Shown here: piece by piece, positions 1 to 11,267 of the stretch
Layout: the number at the start of each line of letters is the position of its first letter
How positions within the stretch are numbered: position 1 is the first letter of the stretch
Translations under genes and position numbers: made by a program
Notes under the pieces: generated by a model
The model's input: only the letters and a program-made list of their open reading frames with translations
Told to the model about the DNA's origin: nothing
Databases searched by the model: none
Source: Eunapius fragilis
Lineage: Eukaryota > Porifera > Demospongiae > Spongillida > Spongillidae
Reading direction: 5' to 3'
DNA: 64,000 bases
NCBI GenBank assembly: GCA_963681505.1
Contig: OY811973.1
Span: 9,415,419 to 9,479,418 of the forward strand

Positions 1-343
1 CTGTTGGTGGTATTTGTAAAGAAAATGCATTTGAAACTGTTTCTGTACCTCTGCCTTTTCGTTTGGCTGATTTTGTAAAGAATCGATATATGTTAAACCG
101 CTAATTAGACTACGCCCACACGCGGATGTACTTCATATTGCATGCTGTTTGATGTACATGTACAGAAAATATGATAGGGCATGGGGATGCATATGCATGT
201 AATAGCAATGGTTGTTAGAACTTAAGTCAATGTAGGCCCACCCCCCCCCCCCCCCCCGCCCAACTTTCATATCAAGCTGTAGCATTCCATTACATGCATG
301 CAGTCCAAGCCAGCCAGTGCCATGCCACATACCACACTGGTGC
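1..343. other. Intergenic, no gene seen
   Basis: No coding or RNA gene is recognisable here. The only distinctive feature is a run of about 17 C at 241-257, which also generates spurious glycine-rich frames on the minus strand. Confidence 0.5.
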
Positions 344-600
344 CTATAAGCAGGGTGGAGTGAGACAAGTTGGCATATAAGGGCATAACGACCATAGCTG
401 TACGATATTCAACAAACAATCAAGTTCAACCCATTCATACAACGTATTGTAAGCTAATGTCTCTGAGGATAGAGTTAAAAGCCTCTTCATTAGTCCTCCC
501 ATACCTCTCTCGCCACATAAACTCATCGAGATAACTGGCAAGTTGATGGCTGTGCACACCCTTCATTGTCATTGTCTTGCACCCGCAATTGAAAGGATTC
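344..600 (-). pseudogene. C-terminal fragment of an ISXO2/IS1595-like transposase
   Basis: The minus-strand frame reads GVHSHQLASYLDEFMWRERY followed by AFNSILRDI. The SYLDEFMWR block matches the C-terminal signature of ISXO2-like (IS1595-type) DDE transposase domains found in eukaryotic transposons. Only the last 60-80 residues are present and no catalytic DDE region is visible, so this is a remnant. It lies just downstream of a retrotransposon scrap and a broken beta-helix gene, in a transposon graveyard. The family call rests on one motif recognised by eye. Confidence 0.45.
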
Positions 601-784
601 ACCCGTTCACCCGCACAGAATGCAATCACCCGCAATCGTAGAAAAGCCCAAGCCTGGAATATTACATATTTAGCCCGCTCCAACCCTAACCGGGATCTTA
701 AGTTACTAACGTAGATTTTTTCGTAGGTTGGAAGGTCTGCTTCACCACCACGAGGGCGATCCAAAGCAGGGTCTTGCCCGACAA

Positions 785-1216
785 CTACGCTTCGTCCCTC
801 GGCGGAGCTATATTTATATCGATAACCGGTACACCCGAAGGAAGGACTGAAACCCATGAAGTGGCCAAGGAAGCAGAGACAGAGAGGAGGCAAGCTTTGT
901 TTTCTGGAGAAGCTGAGTCGTACAAACTACTGTAAGTCGAGCTATCCAGTTTATGGGAGAGAGATCTCTGCGAGGGAGGAGACTCAATGGCAGACTCTGG
1001 AGAGATGGCATCTGAGGTAAAGACTAAGCTATTGAAGGTATTAACCGCATGAATCAGATGATGGTTATTTGCAGTGGCAAAACCAGATGAATAAAAGGAT
1101 GCATTGAAGGCAGCACTCGAGTGGTGAGAGAGTGAGCGAAGGCCGAAACCTCCAAACCTTAGGCTCAGTTGAGATTGGTACCAGGCGGCCTCGGCATGAG
1201 ATCTAAAGATAAGCAC
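785..1216 (-). pseudogene. Non-LTR retrotransposon reverse-transcriptase C-terminal fragment
   Basis: The minus-strand frame contains QLSLRFGGFGLRSLSHHSSA and, further on, a SVSASLATSWVSVLPS stretch. The L-x-x-GG-(L/F)-GLRS block after a tryptophan/glutamine-rich lead is typical of the region behind the RT domain in LINE-type ORF2 proteins. No YADD motif, endonuclease or 3' end is visible, so this is a truncated remnant. It runs into the 3' side of the broken beta-helix gene at 1,254-2,449 in the same orientation and may have contributed to its truncation. Confidence 0.5.
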
Positions 1217-1253
1217 TTAGAGAAGCAACTCCTTAAATCCAAGTCAAGTATCT

Positions 1254-2449
1254 TCAGAGAATCAGCAGCCACGCTGGTGAACAGCACCTGTCCACAGAGT
1301 TGTTCAAGAAGGTACAGTCCGTGATGTTCACGAGGGGGTTGTAGCCGAGGGGTCTGGCGAGGCTGAAGGCCACGGAGAGACCCGCGGAATGGCTTCTGTA
1401 GATCTCTGGTTTGCCGGATGACCAAGGCAGGTCCGTTGCTTAGGAAGTTGAAGTTGCAGTTTGTGATGGTCGGGTAGACACAGTTGTAGATGTCCACTGC
1501 TTCTTCGGTGCGCAAAGAAGCCATACAACATAATGTCGGGGTTATAGTGCATACTGCGCATGCGTGTATGTATGCGCGCAGATATCGTAGGAGAATGAGA
1601 GTACACTAGTACTTTGCACTGACGCGTACCACTGCATGTCATATGATTTTTTACGCGATCACATTTAGACGGTTGATCGGTCTTGCCATAAAAGTGCTTA
1701 CAATTGCGAAGTCTTTACTTCGTCTATTCCACATATTTTTTAAGCATGCTTTCCTGTATGTAGTGCATTGCAACATGCCAGCACTATATCATGCTAACAA
1801 AAATATGCAGAATATAGAGGAAGTAAAAGACTTCGCAAATGTAAAAACACTAGCTTTTATGGTACTATATTCTGGTGTGGAACATAGAGGAAGTAAATTA
1901 TTAACATATTAATTACAAATCTCTGACGCCGGGCTGCAGCTGCAACTGGATGACCAATCAGTGATACATGCAATATCAATATGTAATATAGGCTTCCTGT
2001 CTGCGTCAGTACTGACCTGAAGGTGCAGTTGGTAATACGCACTTCGGTGACGTTCTCAAAGGCAATTATTCCGGTGCTGCTGGCGAAGCGTATGTTCCTG
2101 AGTGACGCGAAGAAGGTATCTCGGACCGGCAACACGTAAAAAGGATCACTGGCCTTATATCCGGCTGGTCTGGTAGCGTTGAAGGCAACAGTCACATCTC
2201 CACCCACACCCCGCAAGGCCACGTATTTAGTATCTGCGAAATCACGTAGCTCCCGGGAGATATGTTGACCTGGACGCAGGTATTGGCGCGCGGCGTCTGT
2301 GTAAGGCTGATATTAACCAACACGTCCTGCAGGCTTCCCGAGGCCTCAATCTGTGTGCAGTTCGCTTCTTGGTAGGATGCCAAGACACTGACAGCAGATC
2401 CGTAGAGAGCCAAGCTGCAGACATACAGAACAGCTATGGCAACCTTCAT
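1254..2449 (-). pseudogene. Broken beta-helix / multi-span family gene, two 5' exons only
   Basis: Exon 1 (2,449 to about 2,017) starts with a signal peptide (MKVAIAVLYVCSLALYGSAV) and the family block NCTQIEASGSLQDVLVNISL. It ends at a GTCAGT donor, after the FENVTEVRITNCTFR block shared with genes A and B. Inside exon 1, about ten bases are missing after SYVISQILN compared with the paralogs, which shifts the frame. The rest, beginning ALRGVGGDV, is in another frame. Exon 2 (1,525 to 1,254) begins EEAVDIYNCVYPTITNC, changes frame again, continues as YRSHSAGLSVAFS, and stops early. Membrane-span exons are absent. This is a decayed paralog of the genes further right in the window. Confidence 0.8.
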
Positions 2450-3388
2450 AGCGCAATAACTCGGTCACATTGAGTAGCCGCGCCCACAAGAGAGTTTAAT
2501 AGTAAACATTGTTTGAGTGATTTTGATACCTTATGCATTCATTACCAGCATGTGAGCAACGCATACGTGAATACGTGTTATGCAATGGTGAGCAGATCAA
2601 ATAGTGTATATTGTATTCCTTTAAAGCAATAGATCTTTAAAGTTTAGTTCCACAAGGAAAAAACGCGTCGAATCAATTCTTCATTCCCTATTGATTTTTC
2701 GGTACGGCATATGTGTTACTAAATGTCGTGACAATTCAATAATTGATTTGACGCATTTTTTCCCTGTGGTCATGTGACCATCATATAATCTGCATGCCAT
2801 ATGTAGCACTATACAGTTTAAAAATGCCAATCTATGCCAGTGCACGTGCAAAGCTTTACAGGAATATTCGAGAAAAAGGTAATTATAATGTATATCATTA
2901 TGCGTGACATTGGTCCATTTCATAGATTCCCTTTTTGATAGTTTCAGAAGCCATACGTAATCCAATCAACTGTTAACTATGAGGCCAGCAGTGTGCTTTT
3001 TATAGAAAAGCCATGCATGTGCCCTGATGTGTGAAACCTAAAACCTGCAGCTTGAATTTGCTCTGACAAATTAAATCATCCGAGGCAGCACCCACGTACA
3101 CAGCCGATTAAACATGACAAACTGCACGATGGCTGCTGATTGTAAACATCTTGAACCTGGTGTAATGTGCTTTGATTCGTTCTGTCATTTGTGAATCCTT
3201 GGTTATACTATTGAAATTTCTTCACGTTACAAAATATGAATATTATAGCTGTATGCACATATAACCTGGTGCAAACACAGAAGTGTGAAGGCGCGTACTG
3301 AATAGTAACTGTACTAGAAACAAGCATGCGTGCAAATATGTATCGAGTTATGGCAACATCCTTCCAAAACTATTTATTTTGTATGTCT
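2450..3388. other. Intergenic, 3' flank of the Roc-COR gene, duplicated at 17 kb
   Basis: No gene seen. From about 2,940 to the CARD exon the sequence is recognisably similar to 17,010-17,690, for example the shared stretch GATGTGTGAAACCTAAAACC. The duplicated block therefore includes 3' flank as well as exon. Confidence 0.55.
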
Positions 3389-3748
3389 TCAGCAACTTAT
3401 TTGATATTTCTTGTCTTTCAAAATACGGAGGAAGACTTTGAATTTGTCATGGTCGTCAGAACTGAAAGTTCGTTCAACACCACTCATAAGAATCGTGGCT
3501 CCTTCCTTCTTCGTTCCTGCACTCAATGCGTGATCTCTTTCTGAATCTGAAATGATGCCTTCTGAGAACAGCTCAGCGGCTATGTCTTCAGGATTTATTT
3601 GATCAACCAGAGTAGCGTAATGCTTTCTGATGGTTTCTGTAAGAACATACGTAAAAAGTAATTGTACTCGATGATCATTAGAAACAATACATTCAAAAAC
3701 TAATGGTAATGATATTGCATGCTTAGACTCGCTCCCAGACCCAACATA

Positions 3749-3995
3749 CAGGGCCGACGCCGCCGTTCAAGCAGGTGCGGCCATGGCCGCACCACTTTTT
3801 GAAACTTCGATTAAAAAAAAAATTATACTTTATAGTTAATTGCGTACTCTGCTGCATGATGCAAGTGCTATTCATTTAATACTCATCTCACTTGTGGCTC
3901 CTTTTTGCTCATCAATCCTTTGTTTCATTTCATACAAGCGCCCGGCCTGCGCGCGGTTTGGCCGCACCACTTTTTAAATGCCGGCGTCGGCTCTG
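3749..3995. mobile_element. 247-bp MITE with CAG(G/A)GCCGACGCCG ends
   Basis: The ends are CAGGGCCGACGCCG on the left and, as reverse complement, CAGAGCCGACGCCG on the right. A 5-bp duplication ACATA (3,744-3,748 and 3,996-4,000) flanks them. The paralogous block near 18,035-18,060 lacks the insert and reads straight through CAACATACAACTGCTG, which gives an empty site. The CAG termini suggest a hAT-type non-autonomous element (inference). It sits in the intron between the CARD and death-fold exons. Confidence 0.75.
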
Positions 3996-4660
3996 ACATA
4001 CGCAGCTGCTGATTGATTACATCATTGCTGTATCAGGTTGGGGACGAGACTATTGACAATTATTGATGCGTTCATATTGAATTCGATTTGCGAGTTGCCA
4101 CTAACCTTTTAAGGGTTCACGTTGGTATTCTCGCAAAGGCTTGGCTTCAATCTTTTTTACAGCTTTAGTCATTTCCAGTCGTCTCAAATGATACAAAAGA
4201 TGTCTGCGAGCATCACTACCCATCATCTGTCTCCAAATCTTAAGATTCTCAAGTGTGTCTTCCTTGGCATCCGTCTCTTCCATCTTCATTTCAAGAGAAT
4301 GGCACAGTTTCCTCCAGCTCTCAAGATTCATGGCTTCAACCACTTCACAAACATCTTCATCAGATAAGCTGCCACCATTTTCGAAGTTCTTAGGCAGCTT
4401 TAACCACCATTTCTCTTCAGCGGATAAACCATATTCAAGACTTTTGCACAGGAGCTTCTCTCCGTGATATTTTGTTTCAGGAGTGAAGGAAACAAAATGA
4501 GGGTGTGGTTCTGCTGGTTCATGTAATAATTGCTTGCAGAGAAAAGAAGGATTATGGGAACGCCGGGGCACTGTGTAGAAAGGGTTAACTGTTATAATTA
4601 TATACAATAACTAATATAAAATTATATAGCAGCGTTAATAACTACGTTTAATTATTATTC

Positions 4661-4927
4661 ATGTATTACAAAAAAGTGTCACTGAAGATCGTTGGGTTGG
4701 AATGCGTTCCCATTGCCATGGAGACATATGGCAGTTGGGGTCAAGTGGCAAAGCAGCCACTCTCGGCATCTCGTCTGGCTACTGACTCCTCACAACCAAA
4801 GTCAAAAGTTATTGCTGATCTCTATGGATGCTTGAATCTAACCCTGGAAAGTGCTGTTGCCAGGGCCATTCTAGCCAGAGCTTTCTGGCCAATAGAACTG
4901 TTTACTGAAGTACATAGAATTATTTAA
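4661..4927 (+). pseudogene. Retrotransposon ORF2 C-terminal scrap
   Basis: The plus-strand frame reads CVPIAMETYGSWGQVAKQ, then KSKVIADLYGCLNLTLESAV and ARAILARA. The ETYG-x-WG and LYG-x-LN-x-(T/S)L-x-x-A-x-ARAILAR blocks recur at the C-terminus of LINE-like reverse-transcriptase proteins in sponges and corals (from memory). It lies antisense inside the intron between the COR and death-fold exons. Only the tail is present. Confidence 0.4.
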
Positions 4928-6411
4928 TGGTGTTGGTATAGTATAGTTTATATGTTTTATTGTAGATCTCTAACTTACAGAAATAGACAATGTAACATAA
5001 TAACTATCTAAGAATATATACCCGGGATACCCCATTACGTTCTGACACTGCATGTGTTATGAACATACCTCCTTTATTCTCATCCTGACTTTTCTCGTCG
5101 TAGGTTCCTTCGATAAAATTGAACCATTCTTTCAATACACTGCTTAGTGTTTTGTCTACTGCGGCGAGAACATTTCTGCATGTCGATCCGAAGTTAGAAG
5201 TTTTGTAGTCGGTGCAGTAGTTTTGCCGTCCAATGCGAATGCTAATATACGACTGAGTGCTAGAAAGAGTCACGTGACTCACTTCATCACTCCCTATTTT
5301 GTAAAAGAACGATACTTGGTCACGAAGTATTGGAGCATTGAAGTTGATGTCAAAGCCAGTGCCTGGCTGTGCCAGATTCACCACCAACCTAACAAAACAT
5401 CCTGGGGGAACGTATTTTGACGCAAAGATGAAATACAGCGGAGCAGCTGAAAGCTTCATAAGCACACCTGTGATTGGTGAAACTTCATTGGCTATTTCAG
5501 TCGTACTGGCTGCCGGAAGTACGGAGGGCACAAAATACTTCGAACCATCTAGGTCAGTGATCGTGCATGGAACCTCCACTGCCAAGTGAAAGTTTTCAAG
5601 TAAATTCAACATTGCATCATCCAGCGATACGTTTAGATCAGTAAGTTCCTGAGATTTCGGCCATAGTTTTGTACTACACATGGATTTGACCAGTATACCA
5701 TATTTCTTTAAAAGTTCCCATTCAGGCTCATGAGTATCTTGAGGGAACTTACTTGGATCCAAATATTGTAGCTGTTCGATCAACCATTGTGGGTTAGAGA
5801 TAACAATCTCCTTCATGTGCTCTACATCATTGAAGTGCAGCAATGCTCCGTGTTCGTGATAAAAACGGAGCACGTCAGATAACTCACCGTTGCCTTTATG
5901 ATTGATGCCGCAAACTATTGCCAAAGCTGCAGCCTCTTGTAACGTTAGAAAAGGCCTCTCAAGTTTAGCAGTTGCCTGGGAAAATGCTTTTCGGAATAGC
6001 TCCCAACTTAATGCCACCCGAAACGTACATTTGTCAATAAATTTGTTTGCGGCTTGAACGATGTCTTTGCACTCATTAGCGCTCAGGTTTACAAACTTCA
6101 ATTCAAGCATGTCACGAACTGTATCCTGAAATCGAGATTCAACGTCATAGAATATTTTTTTACGAATTTCAGACTTTTTTTCTTCAATCAAGCTGTTATC
6201 GTGAGTCCCAACAATGAGTATCCTAGGACGAAATAGTTCCTTAATGTTTCGCTGTTTTTTATCAAGCGTGTGGTATAAACGATTCGTTATATTAATGCTG
6301 TCATTGATGTAGGCAATCCATTTACATATTTGCTCAGTATTATACTTAGATGCTTCGAATACAAGCACGAATAACGACCTCGCAGTGATGAATGCTGGTA
6401 GAATGTCTCCT

Positions 6412-6592
6412 CACTGTTAAAAAAAAGGTGTTACCGCAACACACTTAGGGGTGTTCGTATGGATATTTAAAAATGACACCCCCTGGGGTGTAGTGGTAAC
6501 CGCTCATGAGTGTTATGGCCAACACCCCTGAAGTGTAGCCAGTACACTCTATTGGGTGTTGACAGAGGTAACAATATCACGTATATTTACCG
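6412..6592. repeat. Left terminal and subterminal repeats of the 8.5-kb element
   Basis: Begins CACTGTTAAAAAAAAGG. Within about 180 bp come GGTGTTACC, GGGGTGTTCG, GGGGTGTAG, GAGTGTTATGG, the reverse CAACACCCC and GGGTGTTGAC. These are degenerate copies of one GGGTGTT motif in both orientations. Confidence 0.75.
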
Positions 6593-7129
6593 TAAATTGA
6601 TGGTCCCAACATAAATTAATATTAATAACTATACAACAACACGTTCAATTGATTTTAATAAAATGGTGATAAATAAATACAACCCATAAAAATAACACAT
6701 AAAGAAAAGTAGATGTCTTTACACGCTATAACGATCGAACAGGTTGTTTCTCTGTTCAGACACTAGAAAATCAAGAAAACTAATAAAGGACAGGTTACAG
6801 TACGAGAGATATCTTACCTTAAATCTTGGGTGCATGCAGCCGTCACGTTCGGGAAGCAAAGGAGACCATTCTGTAACAATAACAATGTCAGCCGTACTAA
6901 TCGCGAAGCTTACCTCGAAAGCTTGGTAGGGCATGTCCATTTAGTCTTGTCAACTCCGGGGCGGGGCGTATTAGTAACTTACATGTTTCCTTACGCAGTG
7001 TCCCATATAGTGCGGTAGCGTACGCTGTAGTAGTCGGGCAGCACGGTAGTAAAAATTTTCTTTGCGTATATTTGGCAGTCTACAGAGAAGTGGAGTTATA
7101 CAGGCATTCCGAACTGCTGCACTAGTATA

Positions 7130-8203
7130 CTCACCACGAAAATATCGCCACACTCTCTCCAAAGCGCTCAACTTTTTTTTTACTCGAACGAGGCATCGCT
7201 AGACGTGGTAAGAAAACAACGTATAAACCAAGCTAAAAAAATACAATGCAAACATACCTTTCACAAACAGCGCCATTAAAAGGGTCACGAACGTACACGA
7301 CCAAAAGTTTAAAACCGTTCCAAACCTGTTACCTGATTTGAATCAGACTGTTATCAAATACTATAAAGGTTGGGAAAAATATCCGTTTCAGATCTGGTGG
7401 AGTAATTTCCGATTCTTACCTGTACTACCACGATAATGCAAAACTGGTAACAGCCTGAATCGTGGGTGGTACCAGCGCCAAGTCAAATATTGTTCCGGTG
7501 ATACACGGGGGGAATGCGTGGTTTTGTCTCGTGATCGCTAATGTTAAATAAACGGATGAATGATTAATACATTCCATAATCACACGCAATACAAATTTAA
7601 ACAACAAAGCATATTCGTCCAGTCATGGGTATACACCAAAGCCTTCTCTCCTGATGCTTCTCTCTCTATCCTAGAGCTGGACCCTCAATCAAAAGTACAA
7701 CTGTCACTGCATTCATGGACTATAGAAACGGCTTGCTTGATCTGGCTGCAGTCTGCTGAGAATATTCTTTTCGTTATGCCAAGTAGTGGGCACTCATACT
7801 CGTCCAGCACTGGTTCACTATTCACAACAAAATCATCACATCCCTGAAGTACGCAGAATGATTCACCCGTTTCCAACTGACAGGAAGTCAAAAACAGGGC
7901 ATTCTTTGTCTACAAAAGATAAACTACTTGAAGTTACTGAGGTGACAAAACATACTATTTTACCTCTGAACAGAGCAGTTCAACAAAGTCTCCAGCATGA
8001 ACCAATCCACCATCTGCTGCAATAACCCCTTTGAACACTGCAACAAGGCTGTCCTCCATACAGTGGAAGAGTTCTATTCTAGTTGAGCTATCATGACGAT
8101 GCAGATCCTCAATGGTAGCACAGGAAAGGCCAATAGTATTGAGAACAACATGTTTGCAATACGTGTAGGGATTTTGAAAGGCGCTATAGCATAGAATGTG
8201 CAC
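7130..8203 (-). other. Unidentified minus-strand coding remnants inside the element
   Basis: Two stretches have protein-like composition: about 8,200-7,955 (ending GGLVHAGDFVELLCSEV) and 7,891-7,685 (CQLETGESFCVLQGCDDFVV to IVHECSDSCTF). They could be the C-terminal exons of a degraded transposase or of another captured gene. A short open stretch beginning MPRSSKKKVERFGESVAIF at about 7,187 stops at a GTGAGT donor. I cannot assign a function to any of them. Confidence 0.3.
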
Positions 8204-8959
8204 ATAAAAAAAACACTGACTAGTTTAACTGCAACTCACTTTCCTCAGTGCTCCAGGCTGATATATGCTCCTGTCGCCATTGAGTTCTATCATCGTAACA
8301 TTGTTGAAGAAATGTCATAGGAGTTGAATAAAATGTCTTTAAGCCACCACCACACCTAAATCAACATCAATGATAAGTGTTCATTAAACTGAGTAACACT
8401 TACTGGATGTTATCATCTCCATCACAAGCACACGTATAACGTAGATGCTGCTGCACAGCAAAATGACCCGAGAGGGAGCAAGGCGATTACTAAAAATATT
8501 CTGTGCTCTAACAGTAGCATTGAAGGATTCACACCTACAGAATGAGGAACATATTAATAACTACTTAGGAAAGAATAAAAGAAACGTACACACCTCTCTG
8601 CGGAAAATGCCGAACAAGGTCCCAAGTTAACCATACAATCCACTAGATGGAGTATTAGGTGGGCCTTCGGTTTATTCAGGCATTGTTTGTGTGCTTGACA
8701 TTGATGACAAAGTTCTCACAAATAGATTTCCACTCATGGTAGAGATGTGGAGAGAAATAGCTGCAATATGCTATTCGAAACACCTATAATAAAAAACATC
8801 ATAAATCAATCGTCATGGAGTTAAAATTTGTGCTTACCTTTGAAAAACTCAATAACACCTTTCTATCATCACTGCTCAAGTAAGGACTTAAGATAAAAAC
8901 AGACATTTGAGACCATCCTTTAAAGTCCCGTCCCACAAAGGAATATCTTGGTGGGGTTC

Positions 8960-9240
8960 ATCAGGGAAGCAGAATAACATGAAGGAGTGTGGAAGAGAGG
9001 GAGGATGTGTGAGAGGGAGTGTGAGTGGGAAAGGAGAGGGATGTGTGAGTGAGTAGGAAAGGGGAGGATGTGTGAGAGAAGAGTAAATTTGAGAGCAGGT
9101 GGAAGATGGGGTGTGGAGGAGTAGGTGAGACTGTCGAGGGTTGGTGGGAAGTTGAAGAAACAGCAGTGGATGGATGGTGGGAGAGGGAGGTGTGGGGTGT
9201 GGGAGGTAGCAAGAGCAAAGGTTAGAGATGGAGGGATACA
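8960..9240. repeat. Purine-rich low-complexity tract
   Basis: About 280 bp of degenerate GGGAGAGGGAGTGTG-type sequence next to the VPS35 fragment. Serine/proline/threonine-rich frames on the minus strand here are composition artefacts. Confidence 0.6.
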
Positions 9241-9258
9241 GAGTTCATAAACCCTTAC

Positions 9259-9489
9259 AGCTAAGCAAGGACGTTCTCAGCTCGTTCAGCATATTGGAGG
9301 CGTACTGAAGCGCATCCATCAGCTTATTGTTGTCCTGTAGCAGAAGACGTACTTTCAACACAAAAGAACATGACGACGCTCCTGAATCTCACCAAACATG
9401 TCTTCATCTCGAACGCATTCTTCTTCACTTGGTTTAGAGCTTCCGTAAGAAGCTTATCCTGGTCGTCCATTGCCATGACGTTTTGTTGG
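9259..9489 (-). pseudogene. VPS35: VPS35 N-terminal exon pair captured inside the transposon
   Basis: Two minus-strand exons, 9,489-9,393 (97 nt) and 9,334-9,259 (76 nt), join through a GTGAGA...CTACAG intron and end at a GTAAGG donor. The product reads QQNVMAMDDQDKLLTEAL, then KNAFEMKTCL, DNNKLMDALQYASNMLNELR and TSLLS. This aligns with the start of retromer subunit VPS35 (human DEQEKLL, FQMKRCLD, NKLMDALKHASNMLGELR, TSMLS). VPS35 is the large helical scaffold of the endosomal retromer complex and is about 800 residues long; only about 58 codons are here. No downstream exons follow: a low-complexity tract does. Both exons and the intron have intact splice signals, so capture was at the DNA level, not through mRNA. 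Confidence 0.85.
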
Positions 9490-9642
9490 CTGCAGATCTG
9501 ATCATGCATCATAAAATGTAACCTGAGCACACATTTTATAAGTGAACAGTATTACCGTAAGCCAAAATACAGCTGCCAGTAGCTGAAACACTAAAGGGGT
9601 TGGCAGACACAATAAAAACAGCGGCTCTCAAAACAAAACTGC

Positions 9643-10509
9643 CATTTTCCATAGATATTATACGGAAGGGATTGGAAACGGATCACGTGATGCAATACAA
9701 TGCATAGGCTGGCCTACGGCCTGTCACTGTAGGATCAATTAACAAGTTTTGCCACTGCGATTCAGATACTTTTTCGTAGAAAACCGGTCGTTGTGTTTAG
9801 TTTGAGGCTTTTTCCTATATTCTGTCACTTGCTTAAGAGGTATGGATATTATTAGATATGTTTTTATGACTGTAAATGATTTTAGACCCGAGTTTTTTTA
9901 AAGACCCGCGTTCCGTGTCTTTGCGAAGCCTTTGTGGGCGTGTAGGAAACGTTAGCGTTGTCATATTGGCTAGTTTATTGTAGAATCGAGTGGAGCTTCG
10001 TGAGACAAATCGAACTGGCTAGGTATTATCTCAAAAGCGCTTGGTGCACTTTATACGCCCACAACCAGTCTCATATCAAAATCTTTATTACCAACTTTTG
10101 TACGAGTGTACAACACGCATTTGAGATAATACCTAGCCAGTTCGATTTGTCTCACGAAGCTCCACTCGATTCTACAATAAAGTAGCCAATATGACAACGC
10201 TAACGTTTTCTACACGCCCACAAAGGCTTCGCAAAGACACGGAACGCGGGTCTTTAAAAAAACTCGGGTCTAAAATCATTTACAGTCATAAAAACATATC
10301 CATACCTCTTAAGCAAGTGACAGAATAAAGGAAAAGGCCTCAAACTGTACACAACGACCGGTTTTCTTCGAAAAAGTATCTGAAACCATAGATATTATAC
10401 AGAACTTGAATCCGCCATTTTATTTTATTTTTCCTGCATGGATGGAACCTGTTGATTGGTGTTAAAGACTTCCGTTTCCAATCCCTTCCGTATAAAATCT
10501 ATGCATTTT
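9643..10509. mobile_element. Nested long inverted-repeat element
   Basis: Left arm about 9,760-10,034 and right arm about 10,111-10,386 are near-perfect reverse complements; both contain the 20-mer GAATCGAGTGGAGCTTCGTG or its complement. They are separated by about 75 bp. An outer, shorter pair lies at 9,648-9,680 and 10,475-10,509 (CCGTTTCCAATCCCTTCCGT on the right). The arrangement is a hairpin element nested in another inverted-repeat element, or one element with a diverged subterminal part. No coding capacity is seen. Confidence 0.75.
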
Positions 10510-10571
10510 CCCTGTGCTAGTATCACGTGAGGGTGCACGGCTCAGTCGCCCAGGGCAACAGTGAAAACAAA

Positions 10572-10609
10572 ATGGCCGAAGGTGGCGTGCCGGTCGTTTT
10601 CCCATTTAC
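10572..10609 (+). other. Possible captured first exon
   Basis: ATG in good context (ACAAAATGG) opens a 38-nt frame, MAEGGVPVVFPF, followed at once by a GTAAGTG donor. It looks like a short 5' coding exon and lies next to the VPS35 fragment in the same transposon, facing the other way. I do not recognise the protein and no partner exon was found. Confidence 0.25.
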
Positions 10610-10679
10610 GTAAGTGGGAACGGAAACCATTGTGCTGCGTCAAAAAACAGCAGTCTTGCAATACTTCTACTGTATGTGT

Positions 10680-10798
10680 TGCATGTGTGTGTCTGTGTGG
10701 CGCGCGCGCGAATGCACATCTTCAGTGTGCTCTGGACATGTGTGTGTCTGTGTGGCACGCGCGCGAACGCACATCTTACAGTGTGCTCTGGACAACTC
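10680..10798. repeat. Two-copy 59-bp tandem repeat with TG/CG-rich core
   Basis: Two adjacent units each contain GTGTGTCTGTGTGGC, a GCGCGCGCG or CGCGCGCG core, and CAGTGTGCTCTGGACA. The alternating purine-pyrimidine core is Z-DNA-prone in principle. Confidence 0.7.
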
Positions 10799-11267
10799 TT
10801 GTCGAGGATTGATAATCGAGGTGAATTGATATCAAAATATAGACCCACAGATACAAACCTTGCACAACGGCCAGTCCGAGCGAGATACTGAACCTTGACT
10901 GACACCAATGCTGGTTCGTATTGTATTTCAGGTTTGAAACGAACTGGTATCATGCAATATTCTCAGCCTGAACCAGGGTTGTGATACCAGTTAACAACCA
11001 GACTGTTGATTTAAACACCCATGATTCAGACTGTATTTCATTCCCACACCAGACTGTATTTCACCACCAGGTTTGATTCAGACTGGTTACTTTTGGCTGT
11101 GTACGCGTGCTATTAAGGGTCACGCATGCGCAATGAAATAGACCCAGCTCAATGTTTTTTATCATTTAAAAAAAAAAGCCTAACCCACAACATGGATTCA
11201 AATAAAAAGTTGATCCAATTATCACATCATGCTGGTGCCAAGCTCTTGGAGGGGGATGGGCTACGCT

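Larger units (their letters stand above)
3389..6411 (-). pseudogene. Roc-COR / death-fold / CARD protein, 3' half (interrupted gene)
   Basis: Three minus-strand exons join in phase: 6,411-5,069, 4,570-4,106 and 3,636-3,389. The first opens within a Roc GTPase domain (GDILPAFITARSLFVLVFEA), then shows the nucleotide-specificity motif VGTHDN. A COR domain with a winged-helix part follows (LRFYHEHGALLHFND, then SNPQWLIEQLQYL). The second exon ends in a death-fold helical domain (VCEVVEAMNLESWRKLCHSL). The last exon is a CARD-like domain (TIRKHYATLVDQI to FKVFLRILKDKKYQISC, stop). Splice sites are GTATGT/CACAG and GTTAGT/TACAG, both phase 1. Roc-COR with death-fold domains acts as a GTP-switched intracellular signalling scaffold. 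This half has no internal stops, but its 5' half is cut off by the 8.5-kb element, so the locus is probably a recent pseudogene. Confidence 0.75.

Noticed and set aside
4661-4927. An independent small host gene on the plus strand
   Set aside because: The motifs fit the tail of LINE-type proteins, it lies antisense in an intron, and it has no 5' part.
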